Translations under genes and position numbers: made by a program
Shown: positions 15,936 through 23,809 of the stretch, in pieces
Layout of the letters: every line of letters begins with the position of its first letter
How positions within the stretch are numbered: position 1 is the first letter of the stretch
Assembly (NCBI RefSeq): GCF_010731295.1
Contig: NZ_AP022579.1
Location: 1,550,001-1,614,000 of the forward strand
DNA: 64,000 bases
DNA from: Mycolicibacterium boenickei
GTDB lineage: Bacteria; Actinomycetota; Actinomycetes; Mycobacteriales; Mycobacteriaceae
Reading direction: 5' to 3'
Notes under the pieces: model-generated
What the model was told of the DNA's origin: nothing
The model's database searches: none
What the model saw: only the letters and a program-made list of their open reading frames with translations

Positions 15936-17212
15936 GATGCTTTACGTCCTCTCACGACGGTCTCGGCCCTGGCCACCGCGACGGCGAGGCGGTCCAGGAC
16001 GTCCTCGCAGAGCTCGCGCGAGAGCAGCAGACCCGGTTTGAATTGCAGGACACGGGGATCCAGTGTCGAGAAGATCGCCCACACGCCGTTCTCGTAGAGT
16101 TCCCGCATCACGAACTTGGCGCCTTCTGGGTGATCGAACTCCAGACCGATCACCACGCCGTTCTGCCGGATGCCGACGAACCAGTCCGGATGGTCGGCCT
16201 GGATGCGCTGCAGCCCGTGGTCGAAGATGTCGGCGATGTAGTGCACCATCGAGCGCACTTCCGGCCGGGTGGAGATTTCGAGTGTCTTCAGCGCGGCGAC
16301 GCAGCCCAGCTCGGCGCCGCCGAACGTGGAGATATGGCCGAAGCCGTCCTCATCGAGCCACTTCGCAGCGCGATCGCTGAGCAGCGCCGCGGTGATCGGG
16401 TACATGCCGCCGGACAGGCCCTTGCCCGTCACCAGGATGTCGGGCTCGATGCCGTGTTTGGTGATGCACCACAGTTCACCGGTGCGCATCAGACCGGTCT
16501 GCACCTCATCGGCGATGTACAGGGTCCCGTGCTTCTCGGTGATGGCCTTGACGGCTTCCAGGTAACCCGGTGCGGGAAGCGGGAATCCGTAGGTGGCCGG
16601 GATGGTCTCCATGATCACCGCGGCGACATCGCCAGGTGCCAGTACCCGTTCCATCGCCTCGATGTCGTTGAACGGCACCTGGAGGAACTCGTCGGGCTGG
16701 TCGGCCAGGAAGAACTTGGCGAACCGGTCGTCGCCGGTGGCCACGGCCAGGCCGGTGTGGCCGTGGTAGGCCTTGACGATCGAGACGATCTTGCGGCGTT
16801 TGGTGGCGTGCCGGGCGCTCTTGAGCGCGATGTCTATCGCCTCACCGCCTCCTGACCCGTACGCCACCTTGGTGATCGACGCCGGCGCGGTCTCGACCAG
16901 GCGCTGCGCCAGTGCGGTGCGGGCCACCGACGGGAAGTGATGGTTTCCGACGTCGAAATGCTCCATTCCGTCGGTAATCGCCTGCATCACTTCGGGATTG
17001 CGGTGCCCGAGGTTGTAGGTACCGCCGTTGAGGTGCAGATCGATCAGGCGGCGGCCGCCCATGTCCCACAGGAAATATCCCTCGCGGCGGTCGATCACCA
17101 GATCGACACCGGTATCAGTCCAGAACTGTGTCTTGTCTGGATTCCAGAACGTCTTCGCCTTGTCCAGCACTTCGGCTTTGGACTCGAACGTGAACGTGCC
17201 GTAGTCGTACAT
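15932..17212 (-). CDS. class III PLP enzyme, probable aminoalcohol-phosphate phospho-lyase
   Basis: 426 residues, class III aminotransferase fold: YGSGGGEAIDIALK (118-131), AYHGHTG (148-154), Asp235 in IADEVQTG and the PLP-Lys264 in TGKGLSGGMYP. In the RMM pathway the enzyme at this place is thought to act as a phospho-lyase on phosphorylated 1-amino-2-propanol, releasing propionaldehyde, ammonia and phosphate. A plain transaminase cannot be excluded from sequence. First gene of the leftward operon. GGAGAGGGAG lies upstream of the ATG, and the 183-bp divergent promoter contains two palindromes. Confidence 0.85.
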   Translation of the reverse strand: MYDYGTFTFESKAEVLDKAKTFWNPDKTQFWTDTGVDLVIDRREGYFLWDMGGRRLIDLHLNGGTYNLGHRNPEVMQAITDGMEHFDVGNHHFPSVARTALAQRLVETAPASITKVAYGSGGGEAIDIALKSARHATKRRKIVSIVKAYHGHTGLAVATGDDRFAKFFLADQPDEFLQVPFNDIEAMERVLAPGDVAAVIMETIPATYGFPLPAPGYLEAVKAITEKHGTLYIADEVQTGLMRTGELWCITKHGIEPDILVTGKGLSGGMYPITAALLSDRAAKWLDEDGFGHISTFGGAELGCVAALKTLEISTRPEVRSMVHYIADIFDHGLQRIQADHPDWFVGIRQNGVVIGLEFDHPEGAKFVMRELYENGVWAIFSTLDPRVLQFKPGLLLSRELCEDVLDRLAVAVARAETVVRGRKAS

Positions 17213-17266
17213 GCGGCTCCCTCTCCAGCTATCCGGTAGCTGTGATGGGCCTCACCGTAAACGGTC

Positions 17267-17290
17267 GCAACCATTTATGTCAATGGTTGC
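17267..17290. promoter_or_regulatory. palindrome in the microcompartment divergent promoter
   Basis: Perfect 9-bp arms GCAACCATT (17267-17275) and AATGGTTGC (17282-17290) with a TATGTC centre. It lies 55-78 bp upstream of the PLP-enzyme start. It differs from the GntR-type repeat at 17312, so it may bind a second regulator or overlap the promoter. Confidence 0.5.
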
Positions 17291-17311
17291 AGGAAGTGCT
17301 TGCCAATCGGT

Positions 17312-17326
17312 TTTGGTAGTGCCAAT
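17312..17326. promoter_or_regulatory. candidate GntR operator 2
   Basis: TTTGGTAGTGCCAAT, 12 of 15 positions identical to operator 1 at 10147, with TTGG and CCAA at the same spacing. It sits between the divergent permease (start 17396) and the microcompartment operon (start 17212), where a single site could control both. Confidence 0.6.
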
Positions 17327-17395
17327 ATACGTAGGTCCGTCTGTGGCCCAGGCCACATCGGGCATCCCACTGTTACCTGGAAGGTATCCCGCTAG

Positions 17396-18931
17396 ATGAC
17401 CGATCAAGCTGTCGCCGGGAGTGAAGACACAGCTCACGACGTCCAGAGACTGAAACGCAACGCCGTCGGCACTGTCGGCGTCATCTTCATGGCGGTGGCT
17501 ACCGCCGCCCCGATCACGGCAATGGTCGGCAACGTCCCGATTGCCGTCGGCTTCGGAAATGGTTCGCATGCGCCGGCCGGCTACATCGTCGCAACCGTTG
17601 TCCTCGGCCTCTTCGCCGTCGGCTACGCGACCATGGCCAAGCACATCACGACCACCGGCGCTTTCTACGGTTACATCTCCCACGGGCTGGGCCGCATCGT
17701 CGGGATGGCCAGCGGCGGTTTGATCACCATGGCCTACGTGGTGTTCGAGGCCTCCTTGATCGGGATCTTCTCGTTCTTCTTCCAGAACTTCATGCAATCC
17801 CAACTGGGCATCCACATCCACTGGGTGATCCCGGCACTGCTGATGCTGGTCACCAACGCGATCCTCACCTACTTCGACGTCAACCTGACCGCCAAGGTGC
17901 TCGGCGTGTTCCTGGTGACCGAGATCGTCATGCTCGCCCTCGGCGCGCTGGCGGTGCTGTTCAGGGGCGGCGGCCCGCAGGGCTTCGCGGTCGCCGAGAC
18001 GATCAACCCCATCGGGGCCTTCTCGCCGGCAGCCGGAATCGCCGGTGCCAGTGCCGGATTGGGCCTGTTCTTCGCCTTCTGGTCGTGGGTCGGCTTCGAA
18101 TCGACCGCGATGTACGGCGAGGAGTCGCGTAACCCGAAGAAGATCATCCCCCGGGCCACGATGCTGAGTGTCGTCGGAGTCGGGCTGTTCTACGTGTTCG
18201 TGTCCTGGATGGCGATCGCCGGTACCGGCCCGCAGCGTGCAGTGGAACTCGCGCAGGATTCGGCCACGTCCTCGGAGATCTTCTTCGGGCCGGTGCGTGC
18301 CACCTACGGCGAATGGGCGATCACGATGTTCAACATCCTGCTGGTCACCGGGTCATTCGCCTGCGGCATGGCGTTCCACAACTGTGCCTCGCGTTACCTG
18401 TACGCGCTCGGTCGCGAAGGCCTGTCCAAGGGGCTGCAGAAGACCATCGGCTCAACGCATCCCACGCACGGATCGCCCTACATCGCTTCGTTCGTGCAGA
18501 GCGCGATCACGCTCGTGATCATCCTGTCGTTCCTGTTCGCCGGGATGGATCCCTACGTGCACATGTACACGCTGCTGGCGATCCTGGGCACCATGGCGAT
18601 CCTGATCGTGCAGTCGCTGTGCGCCTTCTCGGTGATCAGCTACTTCCACATCCGCAAGAACCACCCGGTGTCCAAGCACTGGTTCAAGACGCTGATCGCC
18701 CCCGGGTTGGGCGGGATCGGCATGCTCTACGTCGTGTACCTGCTGTGGGAACACAAGGATGCGGCCGCGGGGACGGCCTCGGGCACCCTGCTGTTCAAGC
18801 TGACCCCGTGGATCGTGGTGGGAATCTTCGTCCTGGGCGCGAGCATGGCCACCTACTTCAAGCTGCGCGACCCGCGCCGCTACGAGTTGATCGGCCGGAT
18901 CGTGTTCGAGGACAACGTTGTTCGAGACTAG
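17396..18931 (+). CDS. APC-superfamily amino acid/amine permease
   Basis: 511-residue inner-membrane transporter with about 12 hydrophobic helices. The first carries the APC signature region (GTVGVIFMAVATAAPITAMVG). It is transcribed away from the microcompartment operon across a shared promoter, as in other RMM loci. Its likely job is uptake of the substrate amine (aminoacetone, 1-amino-2-propanol or a related compound; inference). GGAAGG lies about 11 nt upstream of the ATG. The small gene at 18932 begins directly after the stop. Confidence 0.88.
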   Translation: MTDQAVAGSEDTAHDVQRLKRNAVGTVGVIFMAVATAAPITAMVGNVPIAVGFGNGSHAPAGYIVATVVLGLFAVGYATMAKHITTTGAFYGYISHGLGRIVGMASGGLITMAYVVFEASLIGIFSFFFQNFMQSQLGIHIHWVIPALLMLVTNAILTYFDVNLTAKVLGVFLVTEIVMLALGALAVLFRGGGPQGFAVAETINPIGAFSPAAGIAGASAGLGLFFAFWSWVGFESTAMYGEESRNPKKIIPRATMLSVVGVGLFYVFVSWMAIAGTGPQRAVELAQDSATSSEIFFGPVRATYGEWAITMFNILLVTGSFACGMAFHNCASRYLYALGREGLSKGLQKTIGSTHPTHGSPYIASFVQSAITLVIILSFLFAGMDPYVHMYTLLAILGTMAILIVQSLCAFSVISYFHIRKNHPVSKHWFKTLIAPGLGGIGMLYVVYLLWEHKDAAAGTASGTLLFKLTPWIVVGIFVLGASMATYFKLRDPRRYELIGRIVFEDNVVRD

Positions 18932-19177
18932 ATGGACTCGTTCGACCGCGTGTTACTGAAGTTCGTCCTCGCGTGGGCTCCCTATGGGGGTCCGCGCGAG
19001 GACGACGTTTGGCTGGAGTTCGGGATGACCGCCGAGCAGCTGTGTGTCCGGTTCGCCCGGATCGTGTCGGGTCAGATCCCCAGGGTCAGGGCCTTGTCGG
19101 CCGCCGACCGCTGCCTGCTGGAACGCGCCTGCCGGTACCTGCGACACCAGCGAGAGTCAGGCGAACGCCGCGCGTAG
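18932..19177 (+). CDS. small hypothetical protein (DUF3263-like pattern)
   Basis: 81 residues. The ATG directly follows the permease TAG (TAGATG), so translation is likely coupled. The pattern RVLLKFVLAWAPYGGPREDDVWLEFGMTAEQL loosely resembles the helix-turn-helix-like actinobacterial DUF3263 proteins; the link is weak. No membrane helix. The 3' end overlaps the convergent lipW by 21 nt. Function unknown. Confidence 0.6.
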   Translation: MDSFDRVLLKFVLAWAPYGGPREDDVWLEFGMTAEQLCVRFARIVSGQIPRVRALSAADRCLLERACRYLRHQRESGERRA

Positions 19178-20059
19178 CCGCGCGCACTGGCTGGCCATGA
19201 AGGCCTGGGCCACCGGGGTTTTCGCGGCGATCTGGTCGAAGCCGTGGAACGCCCCGTACACCTGTTCCACCTGGCAGTCCACTCCCGCGGCCCGCAGGCG
19301 TTCGGCGTAGGCCATGTCCTCGTCGTGGAACAGGTCCAGGGTGCCGACACCGATCCAGGCGGGAGGCAGCCCGGCCAGGTCCTCCCGACGGCCCGGCACG
19401 GCGACGGCCGGATCGGCGTCGCCCAGATAGGCCGACCAGCCGAACTTGTTGCTGCCCTGGGTCCACAGCCGGTGGCCGGGATTCTCCAGCTCCGGGCCCA
19501 CCGACCGGTCGTCGAGCATCGGGTAGACCAGGATCTGCGCGGCAAGCGACACCTCGCCGCGATCACGGGCCAGCAGCGCGAGGGCGGCGGCCAGTCCGCC
19601 GCCCGCACTGGCGCCGGCGACCGCGACGCGCGTGGCATCGACCGCGGGCAGCGCCGCGAGCCATTTCAGCGCGGCATAGCAATCCTCCAGGCCGGCCGGG
19701 TAGGGATTCTGCGGCGCCAGCCGGTACTTGACCGCGGCCACCGTGGCGCCGAGTTCCTTGGCGAAGCGTCGGCACAGGGCGTCGTCCTGCGCCGGGCTGC
19801 CCAGCACGTACCCGCCACCGTGGATCCACAGCAGGGCCGGCGTCGGTTCGGTGACCCCGGTGGGCCGGAACAGCCGCACCCCGGCGCCGGAGCTCAGGGT
19901 GAGCACCTCGACGTCCTTGGGTGTCTGGCGGTTCTGCAGCACCGTCAGCCGCTGCAGCAGCGGCAGCGTGCGCCTGGACACCAGCTTGCGCGGGATGAAG
20001 CGGGCGATGCGTTCCAGGTCGGGGTGGAACGCGGGCCGGACGTCTGTGCTTGAGGTCAC
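19157..20059 (-). CDS. lipW: LipW-like esterase/lipase
   Basis: 300-residue HSL-type alpha/beta hydrolase: oxyanion motif HGGGYVLG, nucleophile elbow GASAGGG, acid in GVGTLDLFHDED and His in YGAFHGFD. M. tuberculosis LipW (Rv0217c) is 302 residues and lies just before lipC, which supports the name. The GTG at 20059 is preferred; the open frame upstream runs into the IS30-type element and is not lipase-like. The IS30 end is only 100 bp upstream of the start, so the native promoter may be displaced. The 100 bp contain a CCACGCGTGG palindrome and no gene. Confidence 0.8.
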   Translation of the reverse strand: MTSSTDVRPAFHPDLERIARFIPRKLVSRRTLPLLQRLTVLQNRQTPKDVEVLTLSSGAGVRLFRPTGVTEPTPALLWIHGGGYVLGSPAQDDALCRRFAKELGATVAAVKYRLAPQNPYPAGLEDCYAALKWLAALPAVDATRVAVAGASAGGGLAAALALLARDRGEVSLAAQILVYPMLDDRSVGPELENPGHRLWTQGSNKFGWSAYLGDADPAVAVPGRREDLAGLPPAWIGVGTLDLFHDEDMAYAERLRAAGVDCQVEQVYGAFHGFDQIAAKTPVAQAFMASQCARLRAAFA

Positions 20060-20159
20060 AATTACCGTTTTACCCGGTGATCTCGGCGCCACGTCAAGCA
20101 GGCCCTCCGTCGTCCGTGCGCGCGGTTTTCCACGCGTGGGCCGTGCATCGCGTGGTGGT

Positions 20160-21466
20160 TTCAAGCGGTCTACGCAACAGCTGGTGGTTTTGAGAGTAGT
20201 TCGTTGAGTGCTTCGGCCGGGGTTTTCCATTCAAGGGTTTTGCGGGGTCGGCCGTTGAGTTCGGCTGCGACGTAGTCGAGGTAGTGCTCGCCGTAGACCG
20301 ACAGGTCAGTGCTTTTGGGGAAGTATTGGCGCAGTAGCCCGTTGGTGTTCTCGTTGCTGCCACGTTGCCAGGGTGAATGTGGATCGCAGAAGTAGATGTC
20401 GAGATCGGTGGCTTTGGCGATGGCACGGTGGTTGGACATCTCAATGCCCTGATCCCAGGTCAACGAGCGGCGCAGGTGCGCGGGCAGCTGGGTGATCTTG
20501 GCGACGATGGCGTTTTGCACACTTTCGGCGCTGTGGTCGTCGGGCAGGTGCAGCAGCATCACGAACCGGGTGCTGCGTTCGACCAGGGTGCCGATCGCCG
20601 AGCCTGAGGCGGTGCTGCCCATGATGAGATCGCCTTCCCAATGCCCGGGCACTGCGCGGTCGGCCACCTCCGGTGGGCGTTGGCTGATGTTGATCATGTC
20701 CGGGATGCGGCTGCGTCGAGTTCCGGGCTGATGTTGAGGTCGTCGTATTGCCCGTTTTGTTCGCAGACACTGGTGCAGTTCTCGGCGTAACGAACCCCGT
20801 CCCTGCACGTAGATCGCCTGGTAAATGGCTTCGTGTGACACCCACATCTCCGGATCGTCGGGAAAGTCGATGCGCAGCCGCTGGGCGATCTGCGCCGGGC
20901 TGTGCCGCAACTCCAATCGACTCTGCACCTGCTGACGCAACCTGTCATTGCGCGCCAGGCGGCGTTGTTTGTCGCCTGGCCCGATCAGCGGATCGGTCGT
21001 GGGCAGACAACGCGCGGTAGACCACTTTCGCCGAGGCTCCACTCTGTTGAGCCCCGAAGGCATGCTTGCGTCGATACCCCGATTTGTGTGGATTCTTGCG
21101 GGTGCGCAGTTCGGTGTTCTCGTCGATCTCGCGTTTGATCGTCGAGGCCGGTCGGCCCAGCCGTCGACCGATGGAACGCAGCGATTCGTCGGCGTGGACG
21201 CCGGCTTGGATCTCGATGCGCTCCTGCAAACTCAACCGTCGACGCGCACCGGTGCCCGAAGGCTTACTCACGTGCGGTTTCACCCCGCCAGCTTGACGAA
21301 ACCACCGCCGTCCACAGGTCGCTGACACGCCGACGGCCACACCGGCATCCCCGGGCAACAGGCCTTCGCGGACCCGCTCCCAAAACAACCGCTTTCTCGA
21401 CTGGAACGAACCCCGAGCCATGCAACACTCCTCAAATCAGAAGGTGTGTTGCGTAGACCCCTTGAA
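20160..21466 (-). mobile_element. IS30-family insertion sequence
   Basis: 1307-bp element bounded by 20-bp imperfect inverted repeats at 20160-20179 and 21447-21466; read inward they share TTCAAG, one variable base, then GGTCTACGCAACA. The single transposase region runs leftward and ends inside the left repeat. I see no clear target-site duplication (GGT on the left, CTC on the right), though IS30 duplications are only 2-3 bp. It lies between lipW and the acyl-CoA dehydrogenase. Confidence 0.85.
20170..21421 (-). pseudogene. IS30-type transposase, frameshifted
   Basis: Two frames together give one IS30 transposase. The first (21421 to 20945) has the HTH region and SLQERIEIQAGVHADESLRSIGRRLG. 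The second (ending 20170) has the DDE core: Asp in HWEGDLIMGS, Asp in LTWDQGIE and Glu in GSNENTNGLLRQY, all present. The first frame continues sensibly to SADRARR and the second resumes at KQRRLARNDRL. The break is therefore near 20975-20990, in a CGACAAACAACG stretch, and needs a +1 shift. IS30 transposases are usually one ORF, so this is probably a mutation that silences the copy. A programmed shift is less likely. Confidence 0.75.
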
Positions 21467-21523
21467 CTCAAGCGTCGCACCGCGACCCGCAGGTAGAAAT
21501 CGGCGCCCCCGGCGCGAGGTCAG

Positions 21524-23686
21524 CTACTTCAGCAGCGGATCGCGGGGCAGGCCCAGGATGCGCTCGGCGATGGTGTTGCGGGTGATCTCCGACGTGCCAC
21601 CGGCGATCGTCATGGCCCGGTTGCCGAGGTAGGCACGGGTCAGCTTCGGGGTCTGGCCGGTCACCCCGGCTGAGCCGACCAGGTCCATGCCCAGTTCGGT
21701 CAGATGCTGGGAATGTTCGGCGACGAGCAGCTTGGTGACGTTGCCCTCGGGCCCGGGTTCCGCGCCGGCGATCGCGCGGCTGACCCGGCGGAGGTTCAGC
21801 AGCCGCAGCGTGTGGCCCACGGCGATCACCTCACCGGCTCGGCGCACGTAACGGGCCCCGTCCGGATCGGCGTCGATCAGGGCCACCAGCTCGTCGGCAT
21901 CGAATCCGGTCGGCGCAGCGGAACCGCCGCCGATCGAGATGCGCTCATTGCCCAGGGTCGCGCGCGCGACCAGCCAGCCCTTGTTCACATCGCCCACGAC
22001 ATCGGCGTCAGGAACGAAGACGTCGTCGAAGAACACCTCGTTGAAGTGTGCGTCGCCGGTCAGCCCGCGCAGCGGATTCACTTTTACCCCAGGGGCTTTC
22101 ATGTCGATCGCCATCATGGTGACGCCGGCGTGCTTGGGGGCGTCCGGATCGGTGCGTACGGTGGCCAGGCCCCACTGGCAGTGCTGGGCCAGGCTGGTCC
22201 ACACCTTCTGGCCGGTGACCAGCCAGCCGCCGTCGACTTTCTTGGCCGCGGTGCGCACCGCGGCAGCGTCCGACCCCGCGCCCGGCTCGGAGAACAATTG
22301 GCACCACATCACCTCGCCGCGGAGCACGGGCTCCACCCAGCGCTCGCGCTGATCCTCGGTGCCGGCCTGGGCGATGGTCAGGGTCACCCAGCCGGTGATG
22401 CCCATATCCGCGCGCTCGATGTCGGTGAACTCTTCCTCGATCACCAACTGCTCCAACACATCCGCGGCCCGGCCGTATGGCTTGGGCCAATGTGGCACCA
22501 GGTAGCCGGAGTCCACCAGGTAGTCGCGGCGCTTGTCCTCGGGCAGGGCGCGGACTGCGTCCGCGGCGTCGCGCGCGTCCTTCCGGTACCGCTCGGCCTC
22601 CTCGGGCAGCGCGAACGACGCCCCGTGTGCCTGCCCGCCGCGTTGCCCGTCGACGACGTCGATCAGGGGATCGGCACCGTCGCCGAGCACCGCGGCCAGC
22701 GTGCGGGCCCGGCGCAGGTACAGGTGTGCGTCGTGTTCCCAGGTGAACGCGATGCCACCGTGCAACTGAACGTTGGTCTGCGCACAGAAGATCTGGGCGC
22801 GGATTGCGTGGGCAGCGGCCACGGCGGCGGCGAACCAGGCGCCATCGAGGCTGTCGGCGCGGGCCGCATCCCACACCGCGGCGGTGGTCTGTTCGGCGTC
22901 GACGAGCATGTTGGCCGCATGGTGCTTGACGGCCTGAAAGGTGCCGATGGTGCGGCCGAACTGCTCGCGCACCTTTGCGTACTCGACGGCCATGTCGAGC
23001 GCGGCCCAGGCGACCCCGACCGCCTCGGCCGAGCCGAGGATGCGGAACGCCGTACGCGCCGCCCGCGCTGCGCCGCGCAGGATCCGGCTCTCATCGACGG
23101 CCACGGCGCGTAGGTCGACCGTGCCGATGCTGCGCGTGGTGTCCAGGGAATCCTCTGCGGTGACGGTGATTCCGTCGGCAGTGGCGTCCAGGACGACGAT
23201 GTCGTCGCCGGCGGCCAGCACGAGTACCTGGGCGTCGGGTGCACCCAGCACGGCGCGCGCCTGCCCGCCGAGAACGCCGTCGGCACCGATGGTCACCGAA
23301 CCGGCCAGGCCGAGTGCCGCCACCGTCGTACCGTCGGCGAGGCCCGGGAGCAGTTCGGCCCTGACAGAGTCCGGGGCGTAGCGGTCGATGACCACCGAAG
23401 CGGACACGGTCGGCAGGAACGGGCCCGGGGACAGTTCGCGGCCGGCCACCTCGGCAACGACGGCGAGTTCGGCCAGGCCGAATCCGGAACCGCCGTACTG
23501 CTCAGCGATGGCCAGCCCGTTCCAGCCGAGTTCAGCACCGGCAGACCAGATTTCGTCGGGGTAGGTGCCGGCGTTCTCCAGCGTCGCGCGGCCGGCCGCG
23601 CGGCTGTCGAGCCGGGTCAACTGCCCGAGTGCCGCGTCGGCGAGGTCCTGGTGCTCTTCGGTGATGGCCAGCGCAGACTTTGTCAT
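21524..23686 (-). CDS. double-domain acyl-CoA dehydrogenase (FadE type)
   Basis: 720 residues, about twice the usual ACAD length, with two ACAD folds in tandem (about 1-345 and 375-720). The C-terminal half has the classical segments WCQLFSEPGAGSDAA and GQKVWTSLAQHCQWG and the end RNTIAERILGLPRDPLL. The N-terminal half is more degenerate. Mycobacteria have such fused enzymes (FadE6-like), while steroid-degrading FadEs are often heterodimers. This fusion may be the single-chain counterpart. It oxidises an acyl-CoA, substrate unknown. A 15-bp palindrome touches the ATG. The IS30-type element is inserted 57 bp past its stop. Confidence 0.85.
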   Translation of the reverse strand: MTKSALAITEEHQDLADAALGQLTRLDSRAAGRATLENAGTYPDEIWSAGAELGWNGLAIAEQYGGSGFGLAELAVVAEVAGRELSPGPFLPTVSASVVIDRYAPDSVRAELLPGLADGTTVAALGLAGSVTIGADGVLGGQARAVLGAPDAQVLVLAAGDDIVVLDATADGITVTAEDSLDTTRSIGTVDLRAVAVDESRILRGAARAARTAFRILGSAEAVGVAWAALDMAVEYAKVREQFGRTIGTFQAVKHHAANMLVDAEQTTAAVWDAARADSLDGAWFAAAVAAAHAIRAQIFCAQTNVQLHGGIAFTWEHDAHLYLRRARTLAAVLGDGADPLIDVVDGQRGGQAHGASFALPEEAERYRKDARDAADAVRALPEDKRRDYLVDSGYLVPHWPKPYGRAADVLEQLVIEEEFTDIERADMGITGWVTLTIAQAGTEDQRERWVEPVLRGEVMWCQLFSEPGAGSDAAAVRTAAKKVDGGWLVTGQKVWTSLAQHCQWGLATVRTDPDAPKHAGVTMMAIDMKAPGVKVNPLRGLTGDAHFNEVFFDDVFVPDADVVGDVNKGWLVARATLGNERISIGGGSAAPTGFDADELVALIDADPDGARYVRRAGEVIAVGHTLRLLNLRRVSRAIAGAEPGPEGNVTKLLVAEHSQHLTELGMDLVGSAGVTGQTPKLTRAYLGNRAMTIAGGTSEITRNTIAERILGLPRDPLLK

Positions 23687-23687
23687 G

Positions 23688-23702
23688 CTTAGCGAAGCTA
23701 AG
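23688..23702. promoter_or_regulatory. palindrome abutting the start of the acyl-CoA dehydrogenase
   Basis: CTTAGC-GAA-GCTAAG, perfect 6-bp arms around 3 nt, beginning 2 nt upstream of the ATG at 23686. Its position over the ribosome-binding region suggests a repressor site or an mRNA hairpin over the start. The remainder of the 123-bp gap to lipC has no further repeat that I can see. Confidence 0.45.
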
Positions 23703-23809
23703 GGGGTTACGCGGATAAGTCGATGTGATGCACGTCACAATTTGACGCCCGGTGGACAAGTCGGCGAAGTTGTCGCCTGCGCGAATACGCTGCGGGGTAC
23801 GCTCGCGCA

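Noticed and set aside
14568..16097. Long open frame on the + strand (about 509 codons) opposite the aldehyde dehydrogenase and PLP-enzyme genes
   Set aside because: The opposite strand has full-length enzymes with all motifs. This frame is an antisense shadow typical of high-GC DNA.
20060..20230. Longer lipW start at 20230
   Set aside because: The extra residues run into the IS30 inverted repeat and are not lipase-like.
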